A DNA stretch of 64,000 bases from [Bacillus] enclensis (GCF_001456935.1 NZ_KQ758487.1:51070-115069), one strand, 5' to 3'. Positions 1 through 9,577 are shown, counted from the first letter of the stretch. The notes: generated from the letters alone by a model not told the origin. Made by a program: numbers and translations.

Positions 1-2375
1 TTAATCATTGAATAAATTCCAAGTGAAGCAATGGCAAGTACACAGATTTCAAACAATGTATCGAATCCGCGGAAGTCAACGAGGATGACGTTGACCATAT
101 TTTTACCGCCTGCTTCTTCATATACATTTTCAATATAGTAGCTTGATATCGAATCAAACAGCTTTGTACTGTATGAAGAAATCGCGAATAGTGTCACCAC
201 GATACCGACCCCGATCGATATCAAGGCGTTTTCCAGCTTGAACTTCATTCTTTCTTCATGCCTGCTCAGCTTCGGCAGGTGATAGAAGCAAAGAAGGAAC
301 AGTGCAACAGACACCGTCTCGATGACTAGCTGGGTCAGCGCAAGGTCAGGTGCCCGGAATAGAACAAAGAAAAGGGAAACCGTATAGCCTGCAGCCCCCA
401 GTGCAATGATCGAAGTCAGTCTCGATTTCGCAAAAAGGATCGTCACCGAACTGATGACTAGCAGAAGGGCGATTGCAATCTCATAGACGCCGATCGGTGC
501 CAGTTCTTCAGTATTGATTGTGAATGCTCCCTTGAACCACAAACTGAACAGCAATATCACGATGAAGAACGAGAAAATATAGACGAGATAGCTGCGGATG
601 AATCCGGTCATGTATCCCCTTGTAAAAGAGAATGCGGCCCGTTCACCACGGACCAATCCGCCGTCATATATGGAATTAAGCGTTAAACGCTCAGGGATCC
701 ACGAGTAAATTTTCCTCCACTTTGGAAGCAGCTGATAGAGAAGGATCCCAAACAGGATGACGCCCAATGTCATGAAGAGCTCCGGTGTGAAACCGTGCCA
801 GAAGGTAATATGCGTTTCAATAGCATGACCTTCTTCAACCAGGCTCGGCGTGATCGCGGCAACAGCCGGAGCGATGATCCGCTCAGACAGGATGTTCGGG
901 AAGAACCCGAATACAATCACAAGCGACGCCAGGATGATCGGCGAGATCAGCATGCCGAACGGGGCTTCATGCGGTTTTTTCTCCAATTTTTCAGGCTGGT
1001 GTTCACCCGTGAATGTTTTGAACACGAGGATCATGCTGTAAATGAATGTAAATACGCTTCCCACCCAGGCAAGGACAGGGAAGAGGATGCCGATTGTGTC
1101 AAGGCTGAAAATATCCATCTCAAGCACCCGGACCATTCCTGTAAAGAACATTTCCTTACTTAAGAATCCGTTGAACGGAGGAAGTCCAGCCATTGAAAAT
1201 GCACCGATGACCGCCACGGTGAATGTGATCGGCATAAAGCTCATCAGGCCTCCGAGTTTGCGGATATCCCTTGTCCCCGTTTCATGGTCGATGATTCCGA
1301 CTACCATGAACAGGCTTCCCTTGAAAGTCGCGTGATTGATCAAGTGGAAAACGGCGGCAAGTGTTGCCACCATATAAATATTGTCGTCCAAGTGTGTGTA
1401 GTGAAGGGCTGCTGCACCCACCCCGAGGAGCGACATGATCAAACCAAGCTGGCTGACGGTCGAGAAGGCCAGGATTCCTTTTAAATCTGTCTGCCTGACG
1501 GCGTTAAACGAGCCCCAGAATAAAGTAAAGATCCCGAAACCGCCTACGAGCCATAACCATAAGCTTGTCTCGGCAAACACCGGACTCATGCGGGCAACAA
1601 GATAGATCCCCGCTTTTACCATCGTAGCCGAGTGCAGGTACGCACTGACAGGGGTAGGGGCTTCCATTGCATCAGGAAGCCAGATATGGAATGGGAACTG
1701 AGCAGACTTCGTAAAGGCACCGAGCAGGACGAGAATCAACGCCGGTACGAAAAGGGCGCTCGTCATCAGCTGGTCTGATTGGGCAATCAATTCACGGATA
1801 CTGAACGTACCGCCCATGAGGTATAGAAGAATGAAGCCCCCAAGCATGGACAACCCTCCGAAGACGGTGATCAGCATGGATTTCAAGGCACCATACCTTG
1901 AGCGTTCACGGTGATACCAATAACCGATCAATAGGAAAGATGAAATGGACGTAAATTCCCAGAACATATAAAGGACGATCAGGTTATCAGACAGGACCAC
2001 CCCGAGCATGGCACCCATGAACATCATCAAATACACATAAAAGTTATGTAACTGTTCCTTTTTCTTATCAAGATAATAAATCGAATAAAGGACGACGAGC
2101 GAACCGATCCCGGTGATGAGCAGTGCGAACAGCAGCCCGAGACCGTCAATATACGCAATAAAGTCGATGCCGAATGAAGGCATCCACTCTGCAGTTTCCT
2201 TTATTACTTTACCATCCCTTGTAATCGGCATGAATTGAATGAAATAACTGAATAAAGCAACCGGCAGAAGCAGTACGAACCATCCGGTGTGAATCGGTCG
2301 AAATGCCTTATACAGGAATGGGATAAGAACAGCAAATAAAAAGGGCGATAGAATAGCCCAATGTAACAATGTCAT
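1..2375 (-). CDS. mrpA: Na+/H+ antiporter subunit A (MrpA), 3' end cut by window edge
   Basis: Largest subunit of the Mrp (MnhA) cation/proton antiporter in the cytoplasmic membrane, used for Na+ and alkali resistance. The frame reads from ATG at 2375 through the left edge, giving 791 codons; B. subtilis MrpA is about 800 residues, so only the last few are missing. The protein starts MTLLHWAILSPFLFAV and is almost wholly hydrophobic. It carries the ND5-like motif MFWEFTSISSFLLIGYW with the membrane glutamate typical of MrpA and complex I antiporter subunits. The ribosome site is AGAGGGGGG just before the start. The remaining mrp subunits would lie left of the window. Family identity is clear; the pumped ion is from family knowledge. 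Confidence 0.95.
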   Translation of the reverse strand, partial: MTLLHWAILSPFLFAVLIPFLYKAFRPIHTGWFVLLLPVALFSYFIQFMPITRDGKVIKETAEWMPSFGIDFIAYIDGLGLLFALLITGIGSLVVLYSIYYLDKKKEQLHNFYVYLMMFMGAMLGVVLSDNLIVLYMFWEFTSISSFLLIGYWYHRERSRYGALKSMLITVFGGLSMLGGFILLYLMGGTFSIRELIAQSDQLMTSALFVPALILVLLGAFTKSAQFPFHIWLPDAMEAPTPVSAYLHSATMVKAGIYLVARMSPVFAETSLWLWLVGGFGIFTLFWGSFNAVRQTDLKGILAFSTVSQLGLIMSLLGVGAAALHYTHLDDNIYMVATLAAVFHLINHATFKGSLFMVVGIIDHETGTRDIRKLGGLMSFMPITFTVAVIGAFSMAGLPPFNGFLSKEMFFTGMVRVLEMDIFSLDTIGILFPVLAWVGSVFTFIYSMILVFKTFTGEHQPEKLEKKPHEAPFGMLISPIILASLVIVFGFFPNILSERIIAPAVAAITPSLVEEGHAIETHITFWHGFTPELFMTLGVILFGILLYQLLPKWRKIYSWIPERLTLNSIYDGGLVRGERAAFSFTRGYMTGFIRSYLVYIFSFFIVILLFSLWFKGAFTINTEELAPIGVYEIAIALLLVISSVTILFAKSRLTSIIALGAAGYTVSLFFVLFRAPDLALTQLVIETVSVALFLLCFYHLPKLSRHEERMKFKLENALISIGVGIVVTLFAISSYSTKLFDSISSYYIENVYEEAGGKNMVNVILVDFRGFDTLFEICVLAIASLGIYSMI

Positions 2376-2691
2376 AAAAAACCCCCCTCTAGTAAAAAAT
2401 CGTGTCATGTATTTTTCAATGTTTCTTATGTAGGTAGTGTCGTCTTCTGGAGATTTTTATCCGTTCTTCCAGTATGCCCGGAAATCCTAACCTAAAGAGC
2501 ATTATAACGTAAAAAAACAATGCTTGCATTACTCAGCCATCGGCCTCATCCGAAACTTTCCCGAAGTATTAAATATGTAGAAACGCGGCGGATTACCTCG
2601 AAAATTTTTAAGATTTTCCTGTTGGATTTACGGGTAATAAAGAATAGTTTTGGTCATTTTGGAGAATCCTATCCATAAGGTGGTGGTAAAA
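2376..2691. other. Intergenic region between mrpA and the next small gene
   Basis: About 315 bases separating divergent genes. It must hold the mrp promoter on the minus strand, but I could not pick out a convincing -35/-10 pair. No repeat, RNA or conserved small reading frame was recognised. Confidence 0.5.
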
Positions 2692-2961
2692 TTGAAAAGG
2701 AAAGCAGTGGCCTTTACTACGATTCTTTTTACATTTATCGGTGTTGGGTGGATGGTTGAATCACAGGATCGGTTTAACCGGGGCATCATCGAAACAGATG
2801 ATCCGTCAACCGCCAATTTACAGCCTGTCCGTTACGACGGAACAGGGGAGATGGAGGAAGTACCGGCGAATAATCAGAGGATCCGCCAGCCGTTCAGGTC
2901 GAGGGAGTACATCCGGATTGTGCCGAGCAGGACACCTTACACAAACGAAGCACTGGATTGA
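2692..2961 (+). CDS. Small membrane-anchored or secreted hypothetical protein
   Basis: I do not recognise this protein. It has 89 residues: a basic N-terminus (KRKAVAF), one hydrophobic segment at about residues 6-20, then a polar, proline- and arginine-rich tail (for example IRQPFRSREYIRIVPSR). This predicts a single-pass or cleaved extracytoplasmic protein. I chose TTG at 2692 because AAGGTGG precedes it at normal spacing; an in-frame TTG at 2650 has no ribosome site. It lies between mrpA and the yufK-like gene, diverging from mrpA. A function cannot be inferred. Confidence 0.6.
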   Translation: MKRKAVAFTTILFTFIGVGWMVESQDRFNRGIIETDDPSTANLQPVRYDGTGEMEEVPANNQRIRQPFRSREYIRIVPSRTPYTNEALD

Positions 2962-3124
2962 CTGTCTTTTCATGTCCGCGTGGGAGAGGCAGTCATTTTT
3001 TATGTTTTGACTTTATACGTTAAGACAAAGTACCCAGGATTTTCTTATCAATACCCTTTTCAAGATTCTCATAAACGATTATGATGAAAGTGCTGCATGG
3101 AATAATCTTTAGGAGAGTTATCAA

Positions 3125-3700
3125 TTGAAGAATACATATTTAACAAGCTATCTGCCGCTGTTTGCCATCCTGTTGTTCAGTTTGACTTTTTCCGTTTACG
3201 GGGTGGATGTGCTGGTCGAACTATTTAAAAAAATCGGTGTTTATCCCGGGATGCGGGAATTCCTGTCTGATATTCAACTGAAATTTGTTTTGCTGATCCT
3301 GCTCATGATCGTCTTTTTCATGATATTTGCAGCACTGAAACTGATTGCGGAAACGATTAACGGCGTCTCCATGCTTTTCTTCTCAAAAGATTCGGAGGGA
3401 CAACTATATAACCGCGTCAGGTCCGGCTCGATGATTTATTTTATCGGCGGTCTCGTCTCAAGCGTAAGCCTGAAGTCTTTTATGGGACTGCTCATCATTT
3501 TTGCCGCCACCTCGATTGTGTATTTTGTGTACTTTGTTTATAAAATCAGTGTGACGGTCTCGAAAGCAGGGATCATCGGTGTCATCACCCTGCAATTATT
3601 CACTTGGTCCTCTTTGTTCATGACGGTTTTTCTAGTGATTTTAAAATTATATAACGGTGTCATGGCGAGCCTGCCGATTATGTCGAAGGTGAAGTTGTGA
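3125..3700 (+). CDS. yufK: YufK-family (DUF5366) integral membrane protein
   Basis: A 191-residue polytopic membrane protein with about five hydrophobic segments. The opening resembles B. subtilis YufK as I remember it (tall similarity over MKNTYLTSYLPLFAILLFS and the SLLFFSKD-like stretch). The start is TTG, supported by AGGAGAG eight bases upstream. YufK is encoded near the mrp operon in B. subtilis as well, so the neighbourhood agrees. No catalytic motif is visible and the biochemical role is unknown. Confidence 0.8.
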   Translation: MKNTYLTSYLPLFAILLFSLTFSVYGVDVLVELFKKIGVYPGMREFLSDIQLKFVLLILLMIVFFMIFAALKLIAETINGVSMLFFSKDSEGQLYNRVRSGSMIYFIGGLVSSVSLKSFMGLLIIFAATSIVYFVYFVYKISVTVSKAGIIGVITLQLFTWSSLFMTVFLVILKLYNGVMASLPIMSKVKL

Positions 3701-3712
3701 CTGGTGCTTGAG

Positions 3713-3745
3713 GAGTATGAAACAGTGGTTTTGTACTCTTTTTTT
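3713..3745 (+). terminator. Rho-independent terminator after yufK
   Basis: GAGTA pairs with TACTC and AAAC with GTTT around an AGTG loop, with a small symmetric internal loop, followed by a run of seven T. Confidence 0.7.
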
Positions 3746-3969
3746 ATGGGGTTGGAGCTTCTTTGGAACAGAGCGAGCTTTTTTGAATGAATGACGGCTC
3801 CAATTTGAAACCTGCCAGGTATTCTATACCCTTCTCCATAAATGGATTTGATTCTGATCTTGCTGGTCGATCGTTTTTTTCTTTGTTGTTATGGAGAGTG
3901 GATTGAAGTGGAGTGCACATCTGCTATTTGGGGCGTATTTTTTATGGAAAAAAGCAGTCTCGTCGAGAA

Positions 3970-4136
3970 TTTGTGCCTTTCATTGAGCTGATTGAGCCTC
4001 TTCCCGGAATAATTAGACCCCATAAAAAATAATTGTGCCTTTCCCCGGGCCTATTACACCCCATAAAAAAATAATTGTGCCCCTCATCACACTAATTGCA
4101 CCCTTCAATTCAATAATTATGCCCCTCATGTCGAAT
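3970..4136. repeat. Degenerate tandem array, 21-bp period, eight units
   Basis: The motif ATTRNRCC, usually continuing as CCTCAT or CCATAAA, begins near 3970, 3991, 4012, 4032, 4053, 4074, 4095 and 4116, so the spacing is 20-21 bases throughout. Units are related rather than identical (ATTGTGCC, ATTGAGCC, ATTAGACC, ATTACACC, ATTGCACC, ATTATGCC). It sits between the convergent yufK and penicillin-binding-protein genes and no plausible gene covers it. No other signal was seen in 3746-4228. Confidence 0.75.
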
Positions 4137-4228
4137 TTCCTTTATCGGGCCATGTCGGACCATGGGGACAGGCCCAGTGACACACTGATTGGCCTGCAAT
4201 AGGCCAGTTCAAGCGCCGAGCCTGATTC

Positions 4229-4259
4229 AAAAAAAGCGCCCGGAGATGCTCTCCGGGCG
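4229..4259 (-). terminator. Terminator of the MFS-PBP operon
   Basis: A perfect 10-bp stem, CGCCCGGAGA with TCTCCGGGCG around a 3-base loop, followed on the minus strand by a T run. It abuts the stop codon of the penicillin-binding protein. Confidence 0.93.
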
Positions 4260-6110
4260 TTATTTCATGATATTCTGCCATATCTTATGGCTTGGGCGCA
4301 ATTGTTCGATCCGGCTCATGTTCTGGGGGATGTCATGGCCGACCCAGACGCCGGTTGTGTAGTCGCTTGTCAGGCCCATCACCCAGTAATCATGATAATT
4401 ATTGGTAGTGCCTGTTTTGATGCCGACATACGGCTTGGAGACGTATGCTGCCTTTCCTGTGCCGTTCAATGCGGCACCTGCGAGCATCTGTCTCATTTTT
4501 TTCGTGGTATCCTTTGACCAGACCTGCTTAGGTTCGTTCTTCCACTTATAAAGTAGCTTTCCATTTCCATCCGTTACATTCACTATTGCATGGCTTCTTG
4601 TGTAACTTCCATCTATGAAGGAAGTGTAGGCATCCGTCATTTCGAGCGGGCTTAAGCCATTGGTGAATCCTCCGATTGCAGCCGCATATGTGCGGTCTTT
4701 TCCACTCAGGCGTTCGAATGAAAAGGCTGAAAGCTTGTTGAAAGCTTCTTTGACACCGACTTTTTCCATCAAGCGGAGAGCGGAGGTGTTGTAGGACTGG
4801 GCGAGAGATTGAGTCAGCGTGACAGTCCCTGCCTGTACACCGCCATAATTGATTGGGCAATACTCTCCGATACAATAATTATCAGCGCTCACCTTTTCAT
4901 AAATGGACGCTCCGGTCTTCTCCAGGTACGGAGCATAGACAAGGAGCGGTTTAATGGAAGAACCGGGCTGTCTATATGCTTGAAATGCATGATTGAAGTT
5001 ATATTTTTGATACTCTTTACCGCCTGTTAATGCAGCGATCCTTCTCGTCTCATTATCAATCGTGACGGAGGCTCCCTGGAGTTTGTCAAGGTTCAGACCG
5101 TTGTTCAAGGCATTGACGCTTTTCTTCTGAAGTGCAGGATCCAGGGCAGTCTGGATCCTGACGCCGGAAGCAACCACGCTTTCAACCCGTTGATTGAGCT
5201 TTTGAATGATCTGTTCCTTTTCCTGCGGGGAAGAGGCTTTTTCGATCTTTGTTTTATAGCCTTCATGAAGAGAGATCAGCTCCCGTAATTCTTCCTCCAC
5301 ATAAAAGGCATAGTCAGGAAAGCGGTCGATTTTTTTGCGGATGTTGAGCTTGATCGGTACATCCTTCAGCTTGTCTGATTCCTCTTTTGAAAGCTTTTTT
5401 CCATCCACAAGAATATCAAGCAGGCGTTCCTGACGGATTTTCGTCTGATCGAAATGATCGACCGGATCGTATTTGCCCGGGTTATTTGGGATGGAAGCAA
5501 GGAATGCCATTTCTGCTTTATTTAATTCAGAGACACTTTTTTGAAAATAGTACTGTGACGCCGTTTCGATCCCGTATACGCCATTACTGAAATAAATCAC
5601 ATTAAGATACAGCTCAAGAATTTCATCTTTCGACATGGAGCTTTCAATTTCGTGCGCATAAAAAAGTTCAGTCAACTTACGGTTGTACGTCTTTTCCTGT
5701 CCTAAATACAGGTTTCGCGCAAGCTGCTGGGTAATCGTGCTTCCCCCCTGCTGAATATGGGTGAAGACCAGATTCTTCACGACCGCCCTTAAGATGGCCC
5801 CGGCATCGAAGCCGACATGTTCATAAAAGTGCTGGTCTTCTGAAGCGACCAGGATCTCTTTTACAAAAGGGGGGATTTTCTCATCTTCCGCATATAACCG
5901 AAAGGGGCGGTTCACTTCCGAAACTACATTTCCGTCTTTGTCCAGCAGAAGACTTGTTTTATTAAGGTTCAACTGATCCGTATTCACGGTGTCTTCAAGT
6001 TCATCCTGAAACCCCTGGACTTTGGCGACTTCTTCGGTCGTAAAGAACAGTGAGGTGAAGAACAAAGCCATAAAACAAATCACTGTCAGAAATCCTGCAA
6101 ACACTCTCAT
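4260..6110 (-). CDS. Class A penicillin-binding protein (GT51 transglycosylase / transpeptidase)
   Basis: Bifunctional peptidoglycan synthase: it polymerises lipid II and cross-links stem peptides outside the membrane. The protein has 616 residues. An N-terminal transmembrane anchor spans about residues 5-24. GT51 motifs are at 90-102 (the catalytic-Glu motif EDQHFYEHVGFD) and 122-131 (GGSTITQQLA). Transpeptidase motifs are SSIK at 384-387 (active Ser384), SYN at 439-441 and KTG at 565-567, so both activities look intact. It lacks the long C-terminal extension of PonA and is shorter than B. subtilis PbpF/PbpG (about 700), so I give no symbol. The start lies 17 bases after the MFS gene, so the two form one unit. 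Confidence 0.93.
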   Translation of the reverse strand: MRVFAGFLTVICFMALFFTSLFFTTEEVAKVQGFQDELEDTVNTDQLNLNKTSLLLDKDGNVVSEVNRPFRLYAEDEKIPPFVKEILVASEDQHFYEHVGFDAGAILRAVVKNLVFTHIQQGGSTITQQLARNLYLGQEKTYNRKLTELFYAHEIESSMSKDEILELYLNVIYFSNGVYGIETASQYYFQKSVSELNKAEMAFLASIPNNPGKYDPVDHFDQTKIRQERLLDILVDGKKLSKEESDKLKDVPIKLNIRKKIDRFPDYAFYVEEELRELISLHEGYKTKIEKASSPQEKEQIIQKLNQRVESVVASGVRIQTALDPALQKKSVNALNNGLNLDKLQGASVTIDNETRRIAALTGGKEYQKYNFNHAFQAYRQPGSSIKPLLVYAPYLEKTGASIYEKVSADNYCIGEYCPINYGGVQAGTVTLTQSLAQSYNTSALRLMEKVGVKEAFNKLSAFSFERLSGKDRTYAAAIGGFTNGLSPLEMTDAYTSFIDGSYTRSHAIVNVTDGNGKLLYKWKNEPKQVWSKDTTKKMRQMLAGAALNGTGKAAYVSKPYVGIKTGTTNNYHDYWVMGLTSDYTTGVWVGHDIPQNMSRIEQLRPSHKIWQNIMK

Positions 6111-6127
6111 ACTTCCACTCTACTTTT

Positions 6128-7351
6128 CTAGTAATCTTGATTCACGTGACCGTCAACTTCTGAATGTCTTATACTCCACCATAATAATCCAAATGCCCCC
6201 AAGAATAAAGCACCAGTTACATAAAAAACGGAAGAAATTCCAATATATCCGGAAACTGTGCCGCCGAAGGCAGGTCCAATCACATTCCCGAGGAACCGGA
6301 AGCTCTGGTTATAGCCCAATACTTCCCCCTGCATGCTGAGCGGTGCCTCCTGGCGTATATAGGCTGTGACACATGGGATCATGCCGCCGATCGCAATACC
6401 GAATAAGAAACGGAGGAAAACGAGCTGCCAAAGCTCGGTCACAAGCGCCTGCGGCACGATCAATATGGAGGCAAGCACGAGCAGGATGGATAGGACCTTC
6501 TCATACCCGATCTGGTCTCCGAGCTTTCCCCATTTACGTGTAGCGATGAAGTTCCCGAAGCCGGTTGCCGAAAACGCAAGACCCGCTAAGAAAGCAAGGT
6601 TTGAAGATGAAGTAAGTTCACTTACATACAGGGCGAGCAGCGGCTGTATGCTGAAATTCGCGACTTGGATGAGCAGCGACAGAATGATCACAGTCACAAG
6701 AAGTTTGTGACTGAATATGTGACTCAGCACCTGCCTGCTTGAATATTTGTTTTGCTTATTCCTCTGTTCCTTATCCCTCTGTTCGTTTATGCCGAACAGG
6801 ACCACAGTGGCCGCAATGGCGATTGAAATCGCCGTGAAGATAAAGGTATAAGAAAAACCAACATTATCAGCAAGGATCCCGCCGATGACAGGACCGAACA
6901 AACCTCCGGATACCGTTCCCATCTGCAAGGTGCCCAGTATTTTCCCCGCTTCCCTTTTCGATGTCTGTGAAGAGATGAGTGCCATCGATGTAGGAATGAA
7001 CCCGGTGACCGCCCCCATCAGCATCCTCAGAATGAACAAACCATGAACGGACTCCATAAAGCCCATAAAGAAAATCGACGCGGCAATCCCATATCCTGTG
7101 ATCAGGAGGATGGGCTTATAACCGTAACGGTCCCCGAATCTTCCCCATAAAGGAGAAACGAAGAATGCCGTCAAAAACGTGACGCCAAAAACAAAGCCGG
7201 ACCACTGCTGGACATATTCAGCACTATAATCGCCGAATGTCTCAATATACAGGGACAAAAAAGGCAAGATCATCGTGGCGCTGGCAGCCACTAAGAAATT
7301 CGCCGTGACCATGATGACAAGATTCTTTTTTTCTATTGAAATGATGAACAC
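6128..7351 (-). CDS. MFS multidrug-type efflux transporter
   Basis: A 12-helix major facilitator of about 407 residues in the drug:H+ antiporter group. The loop 2-3 motif GRFGDRYGYKPIL and the motif-C-like stretch GTVSGGLFGPVIGG are visible. Substrate unknown. The start is uncertain. The first possible start, GTG at 7351, lies directly against its apparent ribosome site GAGAAGG, which is too close. An ATC/ATT start three or four codons later, or ATG at residue 14, would be alternatives. It is followed after 17 bases by the penicillin-binding protein gene, suggesting co-transcription. Confidence 0.88.
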   Translation of the reverse strand: MFIISIEKKNLVIMVTANFLVAASATMILPFLSLYIETFGDYSAEYVQQWSGFVFGVTFLTAFFVSPLWGRFGDRYGYKPILLITGYGIAASIFFMGFMESVHGLFILRMLMGAVTGFIPTSMALISSQTSKREAGKILGTLQMGTVSGGLFGPVIGGILADNVGFSYTFIFTAISIAIAATVVLFGINEQRDKEQRNKQNKYSSRQVLSHIFSHKLLVTVIILSLLIQVANFSIQPLLALYVSELTSSSNLAFLAGLAFSATGFGNFIATRKWGKLGDQIGYEKVLSILLVLASILIVPQALVTELWQLVFLRFLFGIAIGGMIPCVTAYIRQEAPLSMQGEVLGYNQSFRFLGNVIGPAFGGTVSGYIGISSVFYVTGALFLGAFGLLWWSIRHSEVDGHVNQDY

Positions 7352-7617
7352 CTTCTCAATTATTATTTATTTCGGATTACTAAATATCTATTTTATAAAA
7401 GATTCCCGCATGAGTCCACTGAATGGAATCTTTTCTGTTTGTTTAAAAGGATTTAGTCATAATTTTCAAGGGGAACATGATATAATATAAGAATAAGAAT
7501 TATGTTCACTGGTCATACAGGCACAGCGGTATAAGTGGACATAAACACGTTCGTATACACTATAGTAATCTACCAGCAAGAAAATTGGGGTCTGTACAAG
7601 ATTGAGGAGGGAGTTAC

Positions 7618-8238
7618 GTGGTAAAAGCAAAGCAGCTTGTGTTCATTGACTTTGAGTTTTCAATGCCTGAACGAAATAGAGTCCCCAAAGGCTTTTTCCC
7701 TGAAATCATCGAAACAGGTGTTGTGGTGGTTCAGAATGGGAAGGTGACAGATACGTTTTCAACTTATGTAAAACCATCTGCCTTTCCCAGACTAACCAAT
7801 CGATGCAAACGATTCTTATCGATCACGCAAAATGAAGTGGACGGAGGTATCTCCTTTCAGACCCTCATTGATTATTTCAATCAGCTGAACTCAAAAGGCA
7901 TTGAAAAAGTTGTCACCTGGGGCAATATGGATATGAAAGTGCTGAGGGATAATTGCGCCCAGTCGGGTATCGTATTTCCATTTCAAGCCCAATTTGTCGA
8001 TTTATCGATGGAATATAAACGATTCTTCGGAGACCAGAATCAAACAGGGCTTTGGAAAGCTGTCCAGGAGTATGGAAGGGAAGGGGTCGGCAAGCATCAC
8101 AAGGCGCTTGATGACGCGATGACCACCCATCATATCTACAACCTGGTGGAAAAAGATAAAAAATATCTGGATAAAGCCGAACCGACCACCATCGGCGACC
8201 GGATTGATTTGAGCAAGCTTTATAATCAGCTCGCTTAA
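7618..8238 (+). CDS. kapD: DEDDh 3'-5' exonuclease family, sporulation inhibitor KapD
   Basis: In B. subtilis KapD inhibits the KinA branch of the phosphorelay; the family is a DEDD exonuclease of the RNase T/oligoribonuclease type. The protein has 206 residues (B. subtilis 205). Exo I is IDFEF with Asp11 and Glu13, Exo II is TWGNMDMKVL near residue 100, and Exo III is HHKALDDA near 160. All catalytic acids and the general-base His are present, so nuclease activity is plausible. It starts with GTG behind GAGGAGGGAG. It is convergent with kapB and shares a terminator with it. Identification rests on close remembered similarity to KapD along the whole length. Confidence 0.92.
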   Translation: MVKAKQLVFIDFEFSMPERNRVPKGFFPEIIETGVVVVQNGKVTDTFSTYVKPSAFPRLTNRCKRFLSITQNEVDGGISFQTLIDYFNQLNSKGIEKVVTWGNMDMKVLRDNCAQSGIVFPFQAQFVDLSMEYKRFFGDQNQTGLWKAVQEYGREGVGKHHKALDDAMTTHHIYNLVEKDKKYLDKAEPTTIGDRIDLSKLYNQLA

Positions 8239-8241
8239 TAT

Positions 8242-8278
8242 AAAAAACGTGCCGCTCATATAATGCGGCACGTTTTTT
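8242..8278. terminator. Bidirectional terminator between kapD and kapB
   Basis: AAAAAACGTGCCGC at 8242-8255 and GCGGCACGTTTTTT at 8265-8278 form a perfect stem with a 9-base loop and T runs on both strands, serving the two convergent genes. Confidence 0.95.
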
Positions 8279-8292
8279 CGTAGGTTCAGAGT

Positions 8293-8697
8293 TTAAGATT
8301 GAAACGTCAATCCATACATCAATTCGTACTCCCGCTGCACTCCCGCCAGGGCTTCAAGACTTTTCAGCGCATGCGGGGAACCATCAGTTTCCAGTTGCTT
8401 TTTCAGGTCGCCGAATGCAGTGAGAAGGGTCTCATTATAATCCGGGATATCCCCTTCATAAGGCTTCACCATCTTTTCAGGCATATTGGCCTGTTCCCGA
8501 TGAGCGAGTGCCTTCCTTTCATGAAACAACGGTACCTCCACATCGGCCGGATTGTGCAAGTCACCTTGCCGTGGATGCTTGAGTACGGCAAGGATTCTTA
8601 CCACATAAGCGCCTGGACGCTCACCCGTCACCTCACCGATGTATTTTCCTGTCTTATAAAAAGCCGTGACTTTATCCCCTATTTCAAAATTTTGCAA
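8293..8697 (-). CDS. kapB: Kinase-associated protein B (KapB)
   Basis: In B. subtilis KapB is needed with histidine kinase KinB to feed the sporulation phosphorelay. This protein has 134 residues (B. subtilis 128) and shares strongly conserved blocks with it, such as YKTGKYIGEVT, VLAVLKHPRQGDLHNP and YEGDIPDYNE. It starts with TTG behind GAGGAGGGG. Although the family is named a lipoprotein, there is no signal peptide or lipobox here: it opens MQNFEIGDKVTAFYKTGKY and looks cytoplasmic. kinB is not beside it; a cyclophilin gene follows instead. Confidence 0.9.
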   Translation of the reverse strand: MQNFEIGDKVTAFYKTGKYIGEVTGERPGAYVVRILAVLKHPRQGDLHNPADVEVPLFHERKALAHREQANMPEKMVKPYEGDIPDYNETLLTAFGDLKKQLETDGSPHALKSLEALAGVQREYELMYGLTFQS

Positions 8698-8793
8698 AAA
8701 AACCCCTCCTCTTCATTGTCTAAGTCTATTATAATGGAACACAAAGTGATTTTGATGGCACTTACAATAAAAGTAGCATGTGGAGGTACATAA

Positions 8794-9531
8794 ATGAAGC
8801 GATTGGCACTATTATCCTTGTGTCTGATAGGTTTAATCCTGGCCGGATGTGGACAAACAGAGAAAGATGAAAGCAGCAAAAGCAAACCTGCTGAAACAGA
8901 AGAAAAAACATCTGGAGAAGAAACTGGAGGAGATCAAGAAATGACATACCCGCAATTGACAACAGAAGTGGCTGAAAATGAAAAAGTAGTAGATATGAAG
9001 ACATCGATGGGCAATATAAAAATAAAATTATTCCCTGAACAGGCTCCGAAAACGGTTGAAAACTTCATCACCCACAGCGAGAACGGCTACTATGACGGAT
9101 TGAAGTTCCACCGGGTCATCAAAGATTTCATGATCCAGGGCGGAGACCCGAACGGTAATGGAATGGGAGGAGAAAGTATCTGGAAAGAGCCTTTCGAAGA
9201 CGAATTCTCCAAGCAGCTTTTCAACATCCGCGGAGCACTTTCAATGGCGAACGCAGGTCCCGATACAAATGGAAGCCAGTTCTTCATCGTCCAGAACGAT
9301 GAAATGAACCCCGGTTTCGAAGAGAAGATGAAGGAAGCGGGATTCCCGCAGGAAATCATCGATGCCTATATGGAACGCGGAGGGACCCCGCATCTTGACT
9401 TCAAACACACGGTATTCGGTCAAGTCATCGAAGGCATGGATGTCGTCGATAAAATCGCAAACGTCGAAGTGGGAGAAAATGACGCTCCGAAGGAAGACGT
9501 GATCATTGAGAAAATCACTGTAGAGAAATAA
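8794..9531 (+). CDS. Cyclophilin-type peptidyl-prolyl isomerase lipoprotein
   Basis: Extracytoplasmic foldase: a membrane-anchored lipoprotein catalysing cis-trans isomerisation of prolyl bonds. It has 245 residues, with a signal peptide and lipobox LAGC (Cys19), then a charged Ser/Glu/Lys linker to about residue 65, then a cyclophilin domain. Visible active-site motifs are [22 protein letters not shown] and the closing [14 protein letters not shown]. It is distinct from the small cytosolic PpiB of Bacillus. The upstream GTGGAGG gives a clear start. It is monocistronic, with a terminator directly after. Confidence 0.93.
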   Translation: MKRLALLSLCLIGLILAGCGQTEKDESSKSKPAETEEKTSGEETGGDQEMTYPQLTTEVAENEKVVDMKTSMGNIKIKLFPEQAPKTVENFITHSENGYYDGLKFHRVIKDFMIQGGDPNGNGMGGESIWKEPFEDEFSKQLFNIRGALSMANAGPDTNGSQFFIVQNDEMNPGFEEKMKEAGFPQEIIDAYMERGGTPHLDFKHTVFGQVIEGMDVVDKIANVEVGENDAPKEDVIIEKITVEK

Positions 9532-9544
9532 TTTGATAAGAACC

Positions 9545-9577
9545 CCCCTTATTCGAAATCCGGATAAGGGGATTTTT
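9545..9577 (+). terminator. Terminator after the cyclophilin gene
   Basis: CCCCTTAT pairs with ATAAGGGG around an 11-base loop and is followed by ATTTTTT. Confidence 0.85.

Noticed and set aside
795..1484. Several open frames on the plus strand inside mrpA
   Set aside because: Antisense shadows of the strongly coding mrpA frame.
3970..4136. CRISPR array
   Set aside because: The repeats are degenerate, only about 8-14 bases are related, there are no unique spacers of uniform length, and no cas genes are present.
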